The notes: generated by a model from the sequence alone, not told the origin. A stretch of 12,480 bases of DNA from Planctomycetota bacterium (GCA_029259935.1 JAJDEH010000144.1:1-12480), one strand, 5' to 3'; counted from the stretch's first letter, positions 1 through 6,923 are shown. Translations and numbers: made by a program.

Positions 1-76
1 TTTCATTCTTATCACGTGTTTTTGTGGGCTGATGGCGTATGGTGGAACCTACTACCACCTTTCGGGGCGCGGCATG
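1..76. repeat. Terminal direct repeat, left copy (identical to 12405-12480)
   Basis: The first 76 bases match the last 76 bases of the window without a difference. They lie inside a coding sequence, not in an attC site. Joining the copies gives an uninterrupted reading frame, so the sequence most likely closes into a circle of 12,404 bp. A cassette duplication is the alternative. Confidence 0.97.
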
Positions 77-262
77 ACGGAGGCAGCGGAATGCCAGTTG
101 GCAGGCTTTCTGTACGTCCCAGCCGACGACGTGTTTGCATCTGAGGACCTTTCCGCGCACTATCGGCGTTGCGTCCTATTCGCTCCCGCAAATTGGGTCG
201 ATCGCAACATCTTCGGTAGTCCGCCGCCTATTCGCGGTACTGTGTTCCGGCTGGTCGGCTAA
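2..262 (+). CDS. Small single-helix membrane protein, 3' part (5' part at 12349-12480)
   Basis: This frame is open from base 2 and ends with TAA at 260-262, inside the R'' box of the following attC. Read through the identical ends it continues the gene starting at 12349, giving a 105-residue protein. The complete protein has a basic N-terminus (MKASGSILHRFRRFRLR), one hydrophobic helix (about residues 18-32) and an outward soluble part with GTYYHLSGRGM, FLYVPADDVF and APANWVDRNIFG. I know similar small proteins with a YY-L-S-G-M pattern and an APxNWxDR motif from planctomycetes, but no function. An ATG at 32 is an internal methionine and not the likely start, because the helix would be lost. 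The cassette runs from the R' box at 12330 to the R'' box at 257, and the two boxes are exact complements. Confidence 0.8.
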   Translation, partial: FILITCFCGLMAYGGTYYHLSGRGMTEAAECQLAGFLYVPADDVFASEDLSAHYRRCVLFAPANWVDRNIFGSPPPIRGTVFRLVG

Positions 263-396
263 CAAGCGATTGCTGCTGGGTCGCGGGCGCGAACGCCGTT
301 GCTTGTGCTTTGTCTTGGGAGATAATGATACTGCTACGCTGAGCGCAAAGACTTGACGCATAGAGAGTCGGCGTCAGCAATCCCAACCCGTTGGGC
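257..396 (+). other. attC site 1
   Basis: R'' is GGCTAAC (257-263) and R' is GTTGGGC (390-396), 140 bp in all. The inner arms GATTGCTG and CAGCAATC are complementary, as required for the folded single-strand substrate of an integron integrase. The stop codon of the upstream gene lies in R''. Confidence 0.85.
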
Positions 397-427
397 GAAC
401 TCAATTGAACTTAACGAGAGACGTTGA

Positions 428-631
428 ATGAACTCTGCTGACTTAATCAACGGCGGTATATCGTTGGCTATCGCTCTGTTTTGTGTCCTCTCGGCTTCAG
501 GAGTCGTTCCGATTGCCAAGACCAAGGAAGAGAATCGCGAGAAGTTAAACAAAATAGGGTGGTTGCTTTGGCTGGCCGCAATAGTCACGGGAATAATGGG
601 GGTCTTCAAACTCTTCGGAATTATGCGATAG
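428..631 (+). CDS. Small two-helix membrane protein (67 aa)
   Basis: The protein has two hydrophobic segments, about residues 8-30 and 44-64, joined by a short charged loop (KTKEENREKLNK). This makes a hairpin inner-membrane peptide likely, with no other domain visible. The ATG at 428 lies 32 bases after the R' box of attC 1, with a weak purine-rich stretch (GAGAG, 416-420) at a workable distance. It is the only gene in its cassette (391-781). Such short double-helix proteins are common in cassettes and can be toxin-like or stress-related, but nothing in this sequence decides that. Function unknown; I am fairly sure it is a gene because of the two well-formed helices and its position between two attC sites. 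Confidence 0.75.
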   Translation: MNSADLINGGISLAIALFCVLSASGVVPIAKTKEENREKLNKIGWLLWLAAIVTGIMGVFKLFGIMR

Positions 632-640
632 CTTCGGACC

Positions 641-787
641 GCACAACACCACACCTCCGCAGAGTTCGGCATCCATGCCGGATCGCCTTGAACTTGGGGC
701 AAAGCGCTATCATTTGTTAAGATGAAACTCATGCACGGCCTGTTTGGTGTCGCAAGTAGCGGCGACGGCTGTGCGAATCCGTTTGGC
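641..787 (+). other. attC site 2
   Basis: R'' is GCACAAC (641-647) and R' is GTTTGGC (781-787). The left arm shares its sequence (AGAGTTCGGCATCCATGCCG) with attC 3 and attC 17. R'' is imperfect relative to R', and arm pairing is poorer than in attC 3. Confidence 0.75.
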
Positions 788-806
788 GAACTCAAGGAGG
801 ATCGTG

Positions 807-1307
807 ATGCTCAACGTTATTCTGTTCGTTGTGACTGCTGTTCCCACTCTGGACGGCGCGAACGCTGCCCAACAGAAAGACCACGCAAACCCAATCGAGG
901 GCATCTGGATATTGGAATCCTATACGAACGAAGGAATCACAAAGTCAGGATCAGCCCCACGCACGACCTTTCAGTGGCAGCGAATTGAAATCGATGGCAA
1001 TTCATTGGTGGAATGGTACTTGCAATCAGCAAAGCCCGACGCGACGAAGATTGCAATGCGAATTAGGCTTCACCCAATGCATGATACCCAACAACTTGAG
1101 TTTGGTCGGGTACTTCCCAACGGTCGTCCAGATGCGTGGACGAAAAAAGGCATCTACAAGATTGAAGGCGACACATTGACCATTTGCTTTCGCGTCGAGC
1201 TGGCTGACGGACCGAAAGTTGAAGTCCCAAAAGAGTTTTCTGCCGCCGTTGGATCTCGAACTGGATTGGCCGTTTACAGGCGATTGAGATCGCTCAACAC
1301 AGAATAG
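807..1307 (+). CDS. Secreted TIGR03067-family protein (166 aa)
   Basis: The ATG at 807 follows a strong ribosome binding site (AAGGAGG, 794-800, spacing 6); the frame is open further upstream through the attC, but that part is not likely translated. The N-terminus (LNVILFVVTAVPTLDGANA) is a signal peptide with probable cleavage near residues 20-21. The mature part begins with EGIWILESY and ends with KKGIYKIEGDTLTICF, VPKEFSA and a GSRTGLAVYRRL strand. This is the pattern of the planctomycetal TIGR03067 domain, a small beta-rich fold of unknown function. The protein is probably exported to the periplasm or cell surface. Length is normal for a single-domain member. It is the only gene of its cassette (782-1451). 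Family assignment comes from pattern memory, not from a search. Confidence 0.85.
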   Translation: MLNVILFVVTAVPTLDGANAAQQKDHANPIEGIWILESYTNEGITKSGSAPRTTFQWQRIEIDGNSLVEWYLQSAKPDATKIAMRIRLHPMHDTQQLEFGRVLPNGRPDAWTKKGIYKIEGDTLTICFRVELADGPKVEVPKEFSAAVGSRTGLAVYRRLRSLNTE

Positions 1308-1310
1308 CCG

Positions 1311-1457
1311 GGCCAACACCGCACAAGCCGCAGAGTTCGGCATCCATGCCGAATCGCCTTGAACTTTGGGCGACGCTCCAACATTTGGTAAACTGAATTT
1401 CATGCATGGCTGTTTGATGTCGCAACCAGCGGCGACGGCTGTGCGGACCCGTTGGCG
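1311..1457 (+). other. attC site 3
   Basis: R'' is GGCCAAC (1311-1317) and R' is GTTGGCG (1451-1457). Arms CCGCACAAGCCG and CGGCTGTGCGG pair fully except for one unpaired A, the classic extrahelical base of attC hairpins. The core TAAACTGAA lies at 1389-1397. Confidence 0.92.
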
Positions 1458-1483
1458 CTCCAAACTCGCTGAAATTCCGCCAA

Positions 1484-1843
1484 ATGTCCGACCAATCGGA
1501 ATTCGACTTTGCTGCTGATATCTCAGCGTTGAGCAACGAGCGTCGGCTTCGCTTCTACGAGACTCTCGCACACAACCTGACAATCACCGTTCGCGTCGTT
1601 TGGGACGACAGCGACAGATCGGATGCGGAGAAGGTCAAGGCGATTCGCTGTATCAACGAGATACTTCATCGCGTTACGTCAAAGATCGCCGTAACTCGCA
1701 GAAGCCTTCACGAATGGACGGAATCTGACATGTGGTGCGAGATCAAACGGTGGGTCGCTGAGGACAAGTCGATTTCTGGTGATGTCGGTTGGGTGATCCG
1801 GCGTAGCTTCGAGATCGCGAACTCGAACGGGCGGACAACATAG
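1484..1843 (+). CDS. Conserved cassette protein of unknown function (119 aa)
   Basis: A soluble, charged, mostly helical protein with no signal peptide or membrane segment. Recognisable stretches are LSNERRLRFYETLAHNLTI, VRVVWDDS and INEILHRVTSKI, followed by HEWTESDMW and WVIRRSFEIA. I have a memory of this RFYExLAHNLTI...INEIxHRVT pattern in environmental and integron cassette proteins, without a function. The ATG at 1484 lies 27 bases after R' of attC 3, with no clear Shine-Dalgarno sequence. The C-terminus reads into the R'' box of the next attC and the TAG follows directly, so the end of the protein is encoded by the recombination site. It is alone in its cassette (1452-1962). Confidence 0.85.
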   Translation: MSDQSEFDFAADISALSNERRLRFYETLAHNLTITVRVVWDDSDRSDAEKVKAIRCINEILHRVTSKIAVTRRSLHEWTESDMWCEIKRWVAEDKSISGDVGWVIRRSFEIANSNGRTT

Positions 1844-1968
1844 ATTATTTACTAGTCGCTACGCGATCACCTTCGGCGTGATACGAACGGCGAACATTTG
1901 GTAGAATCAACACCTGATCAAAGTCGTCACTGTCGCGGGGACGGTGACAAATAATCTTTCCGTTGTGT
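1833..1968 (+). other. attC site 4
   Basis: R'' is GGACAAC (1833-1839) and R' is GTTGTGT (1962-1968). Arms AGATTATTT and AAATAATCT are perfectly complementary. The core TAGAATCAA is at 1902-1910. It belongs to the same sequence family as attC 9. Confidence 0.92.
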
Positions 1969-1980
1969 GCATGAAAACCG

Positions 1981-2250
1981 ATGAAAGCCGGAGACATTTG
2001 CGAAGGTGTTGTGACCCGGATCGAGCACTTTGGTCTTTTCGTCGAGGTTGATGGCGTCTCGGGACTAATTCGTGTTGTGGAATTGACTTGGGATTACATC
2101 CGACATCCATCTGACATTGCTTCCATTGGCGATCGTGTTCGATTCCAAGTCTTCAATCTGAACGATCCGATTAAGAGCCCACACGAACAGTTCAACGGAT
2201 CAATGAAAATCCTGATTCCAAGACCACCCAACGAATGTGGAATGTGGTAG
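1981..2250 (+). CDS. Single S1-domain RNA-binding protein (89 aa)
   Basis: Residues 3-60 form one S1 RNA-binding fold: GDICEGVVTRIEHFGLFVEV, then GVSGLIRVVELTW, then a stretch ending IGDRVRFQVFNLN. The aromatic positions on the binding face (HFGLF) are kept. S1 domains bind single-stranded RNA, usually on the ribosome or in RNA turnover; this stand-alone copy may act on mRNA or ribosomes, which is inference. The ATG at 1981 gives the S1 frame; an ATG at 1971 is in another frame. No clear ribosome binding site is present. Its cassette (1963-2407) is well marked because its opening box GTTGTGT and closing box ACACAAC are exact complements. After the S1 domain there is a short tail with no recognisable fold. 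Confidence 0.88.
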   Translation: MKAGDICEGVVTRIEHFGLFVEVDGVSGLIRVVELTWDYIRHPSDIASIGDRVRFQVFNLNDPIKSPHEQFNGSMKILIPRPPNECGMW

Positions 2251-2273
2251 TAGCGATTCGGGCAGCCCACGGC

Positions 2274-2413
2274 ACACAACACAGAATCATCCGCAAAGTC
2301 CCATCGGGATCGCCTTCCATCTTTCTCAACACGGGCTCACGTAATAGAATTACGTCGATAGTCAACGTCGCGCGATTCGTTCACTGCGGCGACGGATATT
2401 CTTCCCGTTGGGC
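2274..2413 (+). other. attC site 5
   Basis: R'' is ACACAAC (2274-2280) and R' is GTTGGGC (2407-2413). Arms AGAATCATCCG and CGGATATTCT pair with one extrahelical base. A TAGAAT core lies at 2345-2350. Confidence 0.9.
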
Positions 2414-2422
2414 GAACAGTTC

Positions 2423-2701
2423 GTGAATTCTCAATCGCTATACTCCCTCTGGTCAGAACTCGAGGATCGCTGGACAGATCACGTCCGGCACTGTTTCAAA
2501 TCTGGTAACGACATTCCCACGAATCCTTGGAGCGCAGACGATCTACAACTTGCGACCGCTTGGAATTCACTGACTCACCCAATGAATCTCGCGGCACTGC
2601 TTGAGTGGGGAAATACGCCAAATATGAATGACTTCGCTTGTGAGGCAACAGATGCAGCGATTCGGTTTTGTCGTGAACGTGCGCAACACAACGTCACTTG
2701 A
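2423..2701 (+). CDS. Small soluble protein of unknown function (92 aa)
   Basis: No family recognised. The protein is soluble and helical, rich in Trp, His and Asp/Glu, with the stretches SLYSLWSELEDRWTDHVRHC, PWSADDLQLATAWNS and AIRFCRERAQ. GTG at 2423 is chosen as start; an in-frame TTG at 2408 would add five residues but is part of the R' box itself. Neither has a clear ribosome binding site. The gene ends at 2701, four bases before the next R'' box. Its cassette is damaged at the 3' side: the following attC keeps only its left arm. Placement directly after an attC and a sensible amino-acid composition support it as a real gene. Confidence 0.7.
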   Translation: MNSQSLYSLWSELEDRWTDHVRHCFKSGNDIPTNPWSADDLQLATAWNSLTHPMNLAALLEWGNTPNMNDFACEATDAAIRFCRERAQHNVT

Positions 2702-2704
2702 GCC

Positions 2705-2740
2705 ACCCAACAGCGCACGAGCCACGGAGCTCGGCATCCA
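2705..2740 (+). other. Truncated attC (left arm only)
   Basis: R'' ACCCAAC (2705-2711) is followed by a left arm like that of attC 3, ending in TCGGCATCCA (2731-2740). After 2740 the similarity stops and a reverse-strand zinc-ribbon gene fragment begins. No core, right arm or R' box follows, so this site should not recombine. Confidence 0.75.
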
Positions 2741-2812
2741 GACGGAGCCGCAGTGCAAGCAATAGTTGCTTGACTCGGAATTCTCGGTGGCACATGCAGG
2801 GCAACTCAGCAT
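2741..2812 (-). pseudogene. N-terminal fragment of a zinc-ribbon protein gene
   Basis: On the minus strand an ATG at 2812 opens 24 codons reading MLSCPACATENSESSNYC then LHCGSV. This is a standard N-terminal zinc ribbon with two CxxC knuckles (residues 4-7 and 18-21), as found at the start of many zinc-ribbon membrane or kinase-associated proteins. At base 2741 the frame passes straight into attC sequence, so the rest of the gene is gone. It lies 108 bases downstream of the 530-codon gene on the same strand. Confidence 0.7.
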
Positions 2813-2920
2813 GTGGGCAATCTTACCGCGATATTCAAACCGTGTCTCTAAAGCATCGCATCGGACTTGCCCTGGGGCGAGCGGGTAGCCACGCGAGTCG
2901 CAGGAACCGCGGAAGAAGTT

Positions 2921-4513
2921 TCAGAACGGAAGATCGTCTTGTCGCCGCCGTTCGTCAAGCTGGCTCTGTAGATCGGCCGCCTTGACGGTCAGCACCGGGT
3001 GGGCGGCGGCGATTTGCTCCAGGACTTCGGCTAGTTGGGATGTCGCCGATGCCGTTAATGAGAAGTCACCGTTCGCGGCACGGAAAGCGTCAAAGGCGAC
3101 GTTGAGCGATTCGATCACGTCGTGGCTGGCACCCGCGTCTTGCAAATCGGATACGATCTCGGCGAGCCGCACCGCCAGGGCCATCATCGACAAGGGCGAC
3201 GACCCGCCGGCCCGGGACACCAAATCGTCATCGACATAGGATGTCGACCAGGCACTGGCAAACGGGTCTTCGCCCGCCGCCTCCTGTTGCAGTCGCTTTG
3301 CATCCATTTCTTCGCTGAACTTGCGGTACTCTTCCCGCTCCTGCTCCCATTCCTCCCGCGTTGCCCGCAGCGAGAATGCGAACTCATCGTCCAAATCCAG
3401 ATGGTGGCCATCGTAGCCGCGAAACATGGGGCCGAAACCGCCCTCGGCTTCCATCCGGCAAAGCGGGCAGTCGCAGTCGAGGTGGCTGCCATCGCCGACC
3501 AGCGGCATGCGTCGCCGTTCATTCTCAATGACTGCCGCCGGCGGGGTCGGGTCGCCATCCATCGAACCCTCCGCCAACCACCACTGAGCGTGATTGTGGA
3601 TTGCCTGCGTCAGCGCGGCGTGGCCTATCGCTGGCGTCTCGACAATCCGGTCCCGGGCGGTGTCGATCAACTCGCGGCAAAGGTTGAAATACATCACGAC
3701 TTCGTGACACCCTAGCGGACCATGGCGGTAGGCGAACGTATCGCGGTCGAGCGCGCGCGGCGCGCCGCCCTCGTTCGACCATTGCATCTGACGGTTGTGG
3801 AGTTCACGATCGACCCAATCACGTCCCTGGTGCAAAAAGGGACGAGGCGGTTTGCCTTCCAGATCCTCGCGCGGGGTCATCAGCCAGTCGGCGTGTACGG
3901 CAACGGTCAGCGCGTGCCATCGGGCCTCGATTTCGCGTTGCGATTCCGACGGCGACTCGTCCGGACCCGGATCGGACCACCCACGGCACCGCGCCGGCAG
4001 CGGCTCGCGACGGGCGGCCTCCAGCGTTCGCCGCGCTATCCCATCCGCGAGCGCTCGCCCGAACAGAACGCCACGAACGTCAAGCGGTTCGGCGGGGACG
4101 GGCAAGGGCGGCAGAGCTTCTTTCCAATCGGTGGCTTCGACGCACTGCCAATCGGGAGGCAAGTTGATCCACACGACGGGCATTTCACCATGCCAAGGCC
4201 CTTCATCACGTTGGAAAGCGGCCGGGTTTTCAGGCAACTCCGCGCCGCCGCCGGCCACGATGCGCAAACACGCCAAATCCAGCAGCAGCCACCGGCCCGT
4301 TGCCGGCGCGGCGGAACATTCTGTCCACGGCAATTCTTCGAGCGGGGCATTAGGTTGATATCGCAACCAAGCTCGGGCGAGTTCATCAAAGCAGCGTGGG
4401 TCGGCGGATAACGCCCCCACCAACGTCATCGTCGTCCAATCATCGGTTGGGCCAAGTTGCCGCAAACCATCCCGATCGCGGACGATCACGGTTTCTTCGT
4501 TCGTAGGGGCCAT
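2921..4513 (-). CDS. Large conserved hypothetical protein (530 aa), reverse strand
   Basis: This is the only long reverse-strand gene, and its G+C-rich third positions differ from the cassettes. No enzyme family recognised. There is no signal peptide or membrane helix. Visible parts are a Trp-rich N-terminal half, a segment HADWLMTPREDLEGKPPRPF (207-226) followed by HQGRDWVDRELHNRQMQW, a cysteine cluster DCDCPLC (C347, C349, C352) that could bind metal, an acidic stretch GHHLDLDDEF, a charged helical segment (384-415) and a helical C-terminal region (440-530) ending in basic RRR and DDLPF. The ATG at 4513 has no clear ribosome binding site; TAGAAT lies just upstream. The neighbours on both sides are cut fragments in the same orientation, so it looks like the intact middle gene of a chromosomal segment carried into the array. 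Confidence 0.85.
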   Translation of the reverse strand: MAPTNEETVIVRDRDGLRQLGPTDDWTTMTLVGALSADPRCFDELARAWLRYQPNAPLEELPWTECSAAPATGRWLLLDLACLRIVAGGGAELPENPAAFQRDEGPWHGEMPVVWINLPPDWQCVEATDWKEALPPLPVPAEPLDVRGVLFGRALADGIARRTLEAARREPLPARCRGWSDPGPDESPSESQREIEARWHALTVAVHADWLMTPREDLEGKPPRPFLHQGRDWVDRELHNRQMQWSNEGGAPRALDRDTFAYRHGPLGCHEVVMYFNLCRELIDTARDRIVETPAIGHAALTQAIHNHAQWWLAEGSMDGDPTPPAAVIENERRRMPLVGDGSHLDCDCPLCRMEAEGGFGPMFRGYDGHHLDLDDEFAFSLRATREEWEQEREEYRKFSEEMDAKRLQQEAAGEDPFASAWSTSYVDDDLVSRAGGSSPLSMMALAVRLAEIVSDLQDAGASHDVIESLNVAFDAFRAANGDFSLTASATSQLAEVLEQIAAAHPVLTVKAADLQSQLDERRRQDDLPF

Positions 4514-4530
4514 TTTCGATTCTATGAATT

Positions 4531-4662
4531 ACGAAAGAGCCGATGTGGATTGGACCCATCAGTAGACGGCATCCGCCGAAGAAGTCAACCGTCACGCGGT
4601 CAATGTACAGTAGGTCGAACTCCGTGGCCTCGCGGACCTGTCGCGCCTTGGCAAGGTTGAAT
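4531..4662 (-). pseudogene. Reverse-strand gene fragment upstream of the 530-aa gene
   Basis: In one minus-strand frame the third codon positions are strongly G or C, and the peptide reads like real protein: FNLAKARQVREATEFDLLYI followed by DRVTVDFFGGCRLLMGP. The other two frames have stops here. The coding character fades near 4531, and the frame runs on into the start of the next gene without a stop of its own. The upstream end is cut at 4662/4663, where attC-like sequence starts. I cannot name the family. It may be the tail of a gene with a shifted end, or a chance open frame. Confidence 0.35.
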
Positions 4663-4781
4663 GTGGTGCCCGCTTCGGCAGACGAGTTACGACCCGCATT
4701 TGCTATTCTGGCCATTCGCGCGTTAAATTGGCGGAGTTTCCCACACTTCCCGACAAGTTCTCGGCCAGCAACCCGTTGGCC
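4663..4781 (+). other. Partial attC (right part, R' intact)
   Basis: R' is GTTGGCC (4775-4781), opening the next cassette. The 119 bases are nearly the same as 10151-10269, and both copies start at the same base (GTGGTGCCCGCTTCGG). No R'' box with AAC is present on the left; instead a gene fragment abuts. It is the right border of the reverse-strand block. Confidence 0.7.
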
Positions 4782-4795
4782 GCACCTAAGTTGCC

Positions 4796-5119
4796 ATGAA
4801 CCGTCGCTGTGAAAAACGCCGCATCGCCCAAGGTGGACTGCCGCCTGATGCTGTTGCTGCTGACACATCACAACAGGTGCCGAACAACTCTTACGACTCG
4901 CCACCAACCTTCTACGTCGACATTCACTTCAAATGCTGTGATTGCAGTACCGAAGAAACTTGGACCGCAAAACAACAGAAATGGTACTACGAGGTTGCCA
5001 AGGGCACGCTTTACGCAACCGCTGTGCGATGCCGAGCGTGTCGTGACCGCATCAAAGCCGAAAAGGACATCCGGCGTGAGCAGATGCGTGCGTCTGAGAA
5101 CGCCAATAACGATGGATAA
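4796..5119 (+). CDS. Zinc-ribbon protein, zf-trcl-like (107 aa)
   Basis: Residues about 40-90 match the probable zinc-ribbon family zf-trcl: first knuckle FKCCDC (C47, C50), then ETWTAKQQKWYYEVAKG, then second knuckle RCRAC (C79, C82). The WTAKQQKWYYE stretch between the knuckles is the signature of that family. The N-terminal 35 residues are polar and probably disordered; the C-terminus is a charged helix. The domain likely holds one zinc ion and may bind nucleic acid or protein; no partner is known. The ATG at 4796 lies 14 bases after R' of the partial attC, without a clear ribosome binding site. An in-frame later start is possible, since the first 35 residues are not part of the domain. 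Confidence 0.85.
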   Translation: MNRRCEKRRIAQGGLPPDAVAADTSQQVPNNSYDSPPTFYVDIHFKCCDCSTEETWTAKQQKWYYEVAKGTLYATAVRCRACRDRIKAEKDIRREQMRASENANNDG

Positions 5120-5139
5120 TCTCTCAGCAATTCACGGGC

Positions 5140-5281
5140 GGACAACAAGGCATCTTCGGCAAAGTTGCTTCGCAATCGCCCTGATCTGCTTCATGCGTGC
5201 AAACATTTTGGTAGAATCAACAATTCTTCATAGCTTTTCCGTGTCGCTACATACGGCGACCGAAATGCCAACCCGTTAGCC
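5140..5281 (+). other. attC site 8
   Basis: R'' is GGACAAC (5140-5146) and R' is GTTAGCC (5275-5281). Arms GGCATCTTCGG and CCGAAATGCC pair with one extra base. The core TAGAATCAA is at 5212-5220. Confidence 0.9.
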
Positions 5282-5295
5282 GCACGAGGGAATCC

Positions 5296-5736
5296 GTGTA
5301 CCGACCGCTATGTGTCACGATTCTGAGCGCGGTGTTCGTCACAGGTTGTTCAGACCCAACTTACAAACACCGCGAAGCCCTCGCCATCGGTCTAACCAAG
5401 GCGATTGCGTGGCAGCATCCCGATTTGAATTCCGTCGCGACCGAACTGCAACGGATGCATTTGGGTGCAGGGCAAGCGGCTGCAACCGCCGAGGTACTCG
5501 AACAGTGCTTGGATTCGTCTCCACCATTTGACGATGAGTTGCTTTCACTTATTCGCACGTTCGCCGAGTCTTCTCGCAAACTTGAGGCTCAGTTTCGTCA
5601 GGCAATTTCCGATGGTCGCCCCGAACTGAGCCAGGAAGAACAAGAGATCGCCATCGCGTGTGGCAAAGCCAACTTCATCCTCTTCGGTGAGATTCTTGAG
5701 CGAATCAAATACAACGAATTGGTTGAATCGGAGTAG
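5296..5736 (+). CDS. Predicted lipoprotein of unknown function (146 aa)
   Basis: The N-terminus MYRPLCVTILSAVFVTGCSD is a lipoprotein signal peptide with lipobox VTGC and lipidated Cys18, so the protein should be anchored to a membrane, facing the periplasm. The mature part is helical and has no recognised domain; stretches include EALAIGLTKAIAWQHPDLN, GAGQAAATAEVLEQC, a long helix ESSRKLEAQFRQAI and EEQEIAIACGKANFILFGEI. The start is GTG at 5296, 15 bases after R' of attC 8, with GAGG at 5286-5289 as ribosome binding site. The lipoprotein signal begins directly at this codon, which supports the start. The 3' side of its cassette is damaged: the expected R'' appears only as GGCTAAA at 5745. 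Confidence 0.82.
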   Translation: MYRPLCVTILSAVFVTGCSDPTYKHREALAIGLTKAIAWQHPDLNSVATELQRMHLGAGQAAATAEVLEQCLDSSPPFDDELLSLIRTFAESSRKLEAQFRQAISDGRPELSQEEQEIAIACGKANFILFGEILERIKYNELVESE

Positions 5737-5744
5737 CACTCAGC

Positions 5745-5844
5745 GGCTAAATCGAGATAGGGGGTAGCCTTGGTGCAAACTCCAGTCGCCCAACAATGTT
5801 TCTGCTGTGGTGCGGATTGGCACTGAATGTTGGTGGCACCCGCC
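5745..5844 (+). other. Remnant of attC boxes between two cassettes
   Basis: GGCTAAA (5745-5751) is one base away from GGCTAAC, the exact partner of the R' box that opens the lipoprotein cassette (5275). A further R''-like GCCCAAC lies at 5788-5794. Neither has its own right arm or R' before attC 9 begins at 5845. A 19-codon frame (5796-5855) is present but is not a credible gene. Confidence 0.5.
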
Positions 5845-5980
5845 GCCCAACATAGATAATTTGCTAGTCGCTTCGCGATCACCTTCGGTGTGATGCAAGC
5901 CGCGAAAATTTGGTAGAATCAATCGTTGTTTTAACTCCTCGCCTTCACAAGGGCGGTGACAAATAATCTTCCCGTTGGTT
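5845..5980 (+). other. attC site 9
   Basis: R'' is GCCCAAC (5845-5851) and R' is GTTGGTT (5974-5980). Arms AGATAATTT and AAATAATCT pair with one mismatch. The core TAGAATCAA is at 5914-5922. It is of the same family as attC 4. Confidence 0.9.
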
Positions 5981-5993
5981 GCTCAGGAATAAT

Positions 5994-6911
5994 GTGACGA
6001 ACCATTACGCTAGCACCTCAGATGTTTCCAAGAGTTTCGTAGCCATATCTGTTTGCATGGCAATACTTTCATCATGTTTGCCGACCAGGGCACAGAACGA
6101 TAACCGGACAGCCAAGCAATCGCTTCATCCCATCCTGCGTCGCCTCAAGGACTTAGAAACTCAGAAAGAACTCGGTCTGACCCAGAAGCAAAAGGAATCG
6201 ATCGATCGACTTGCTGGCGAATGGCGCAGGGAGTTCCTTTTCACACCCAAACACGATGAGTTCACCGATCGTGCAGCCGAAATCCTCACGGAGCCGCAAC
6301 AAGAACGATTTCGGAACTTCCTCCTTCGCCAGGCCCTGAAAAGCTGGCGGGCTCCTCGCATTTTCGCCCGAATCGTCTCACTGCATCGGGAACACAAACT
6401 GTCAGAGTCGCAGCTCAAAGAAACGGAACGCCTGAAGGATGAGTGGGTCGAAGAGGCGTTCGTCCAGTTGCGGGGACTCGATAAAACGGCTCCCGAAGGG
6501 AAGACATGGATTGAAAGCGAATTCAGCAAGAAGTTCTTTGTGCTGAGTGAGCAGTGGGATTTGCGCCTCCGTGATAAAATCGCAAAAGTTCTCGATCCAC
6601 AACAATTGAAACGAATTCAACAACTGGAACTGCAAGAAGTACGTGAGAATCAAGGGGCTCGTGTTCTGCTAAACTACGCCGTCGTTAGGGAAACTCTTGG
6701 ACTCACGAATGAGCAGTTGCATACGATTCGCACTGCGATCCTGGATTCTGATGAGCAACTCAGCGTGCTGAGGCAGGCCAAGGCGCGAGGGTGGTTCAAA
6801 GCGGTACAACAACTCAGGCGCAAGACCTTGTCTGATCTGGAACAAACTGTCCTCACAAAAGACCAGCGAGAAAAATTAGAGGACTTACTCGGTCAACCCG
6901 CCGTCCGCTGA
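5994..6911 (+). CDS. Secreted helical protein with LTxxQ (Spy/CpxP-like) motifs (305 aa)
   Basis: GTG at 5994 is preceded by AGGAA (5985-5989); an in-frame TTG at 5979 lies in the R' box and an ATG at 6057 would cut the export signal. The N-terminus contains a hydrophobic stretch (FVAISVCMAILSSCLPTRA), so export to the periplasm is likely. The rest is almost wholly helical and charged, with five copies of an LT/LDxxQ motif: LGLTQKQKE, LTEPQQERF, LDPQQLKRI, LGLTNEQLHTI and LTKDQREKL. This motif marks the Spy/CpxP type of periplasmic chaperone and stress sensor, and planctomycetes have many longer proteins of this kind. It is longer than Spy (about 140 aa mature), so it may be two or three such units in a row. 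A chaperone role is inference. Confidence 0.85.
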   Translation: MTNHYASTSDVSKSFVAISVCMAILSSCLPTRAQNDNRTAKQSLHPILRRLKDLETQKELGLTQKQKESIDRLAGEWRREFLFTPKHDEFTDRAAEILTEPQQERFRNFLLRQALKSWRAPRIFARIVSLHREHKLSESQLKETERLKDEWVEEAFVQLRGLDKTAPEGKTWIESEFSKKFFVLSEQWDLRLRDKIAKVLDPQQLKRIQQLELQEVRENQGARVLLNYAVVRETLGLTNEQLHTIRTAILDSDEQLSVLRQAKARGWFKAVQQLRRKTLSDLEQTVLTKDQREKLEDLLGQPAVR

Positions 6912-6923
6912 GGTGCTCGATTC

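Noticed and set aside
32..262. Separate gene starting at the ATG at 32
   Set aside because: The same frame is open to the window edge and joins the ATG at 12349 through the identical ends; starting at 32 would lose the membrane helix and has no ribosome binding site.
3122..4411. Long plus-strand open frames opposite the 530-aa gene (3122-3715, 3722-4411)
   Set aside because: They are shadows of a G+C-rich gene; their amino-acid makeup is arginine-rich and repetitive, and they lack plausible starts.
4514..4524. TAGAAT just upstream of the 530-aa gene as the attC core or a promoter
   Set aside because: It lies on the other strand without any attC boxes and without a convincing -35 element; a single match to a short motif can be chance.
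4440..4907. Full 155-codon reverse-strand gene
   Set aside because: The frame crosses the partial attC and overlaps the 530-aa gene; only the middle part has coding character, so it is listed as a fragment.
5796..5855. 19-codon open frame with a hydrophobic start
   Set aside because: Very short, without ribosome binding site, and its end is R'' sequence; more likely cassette debris.
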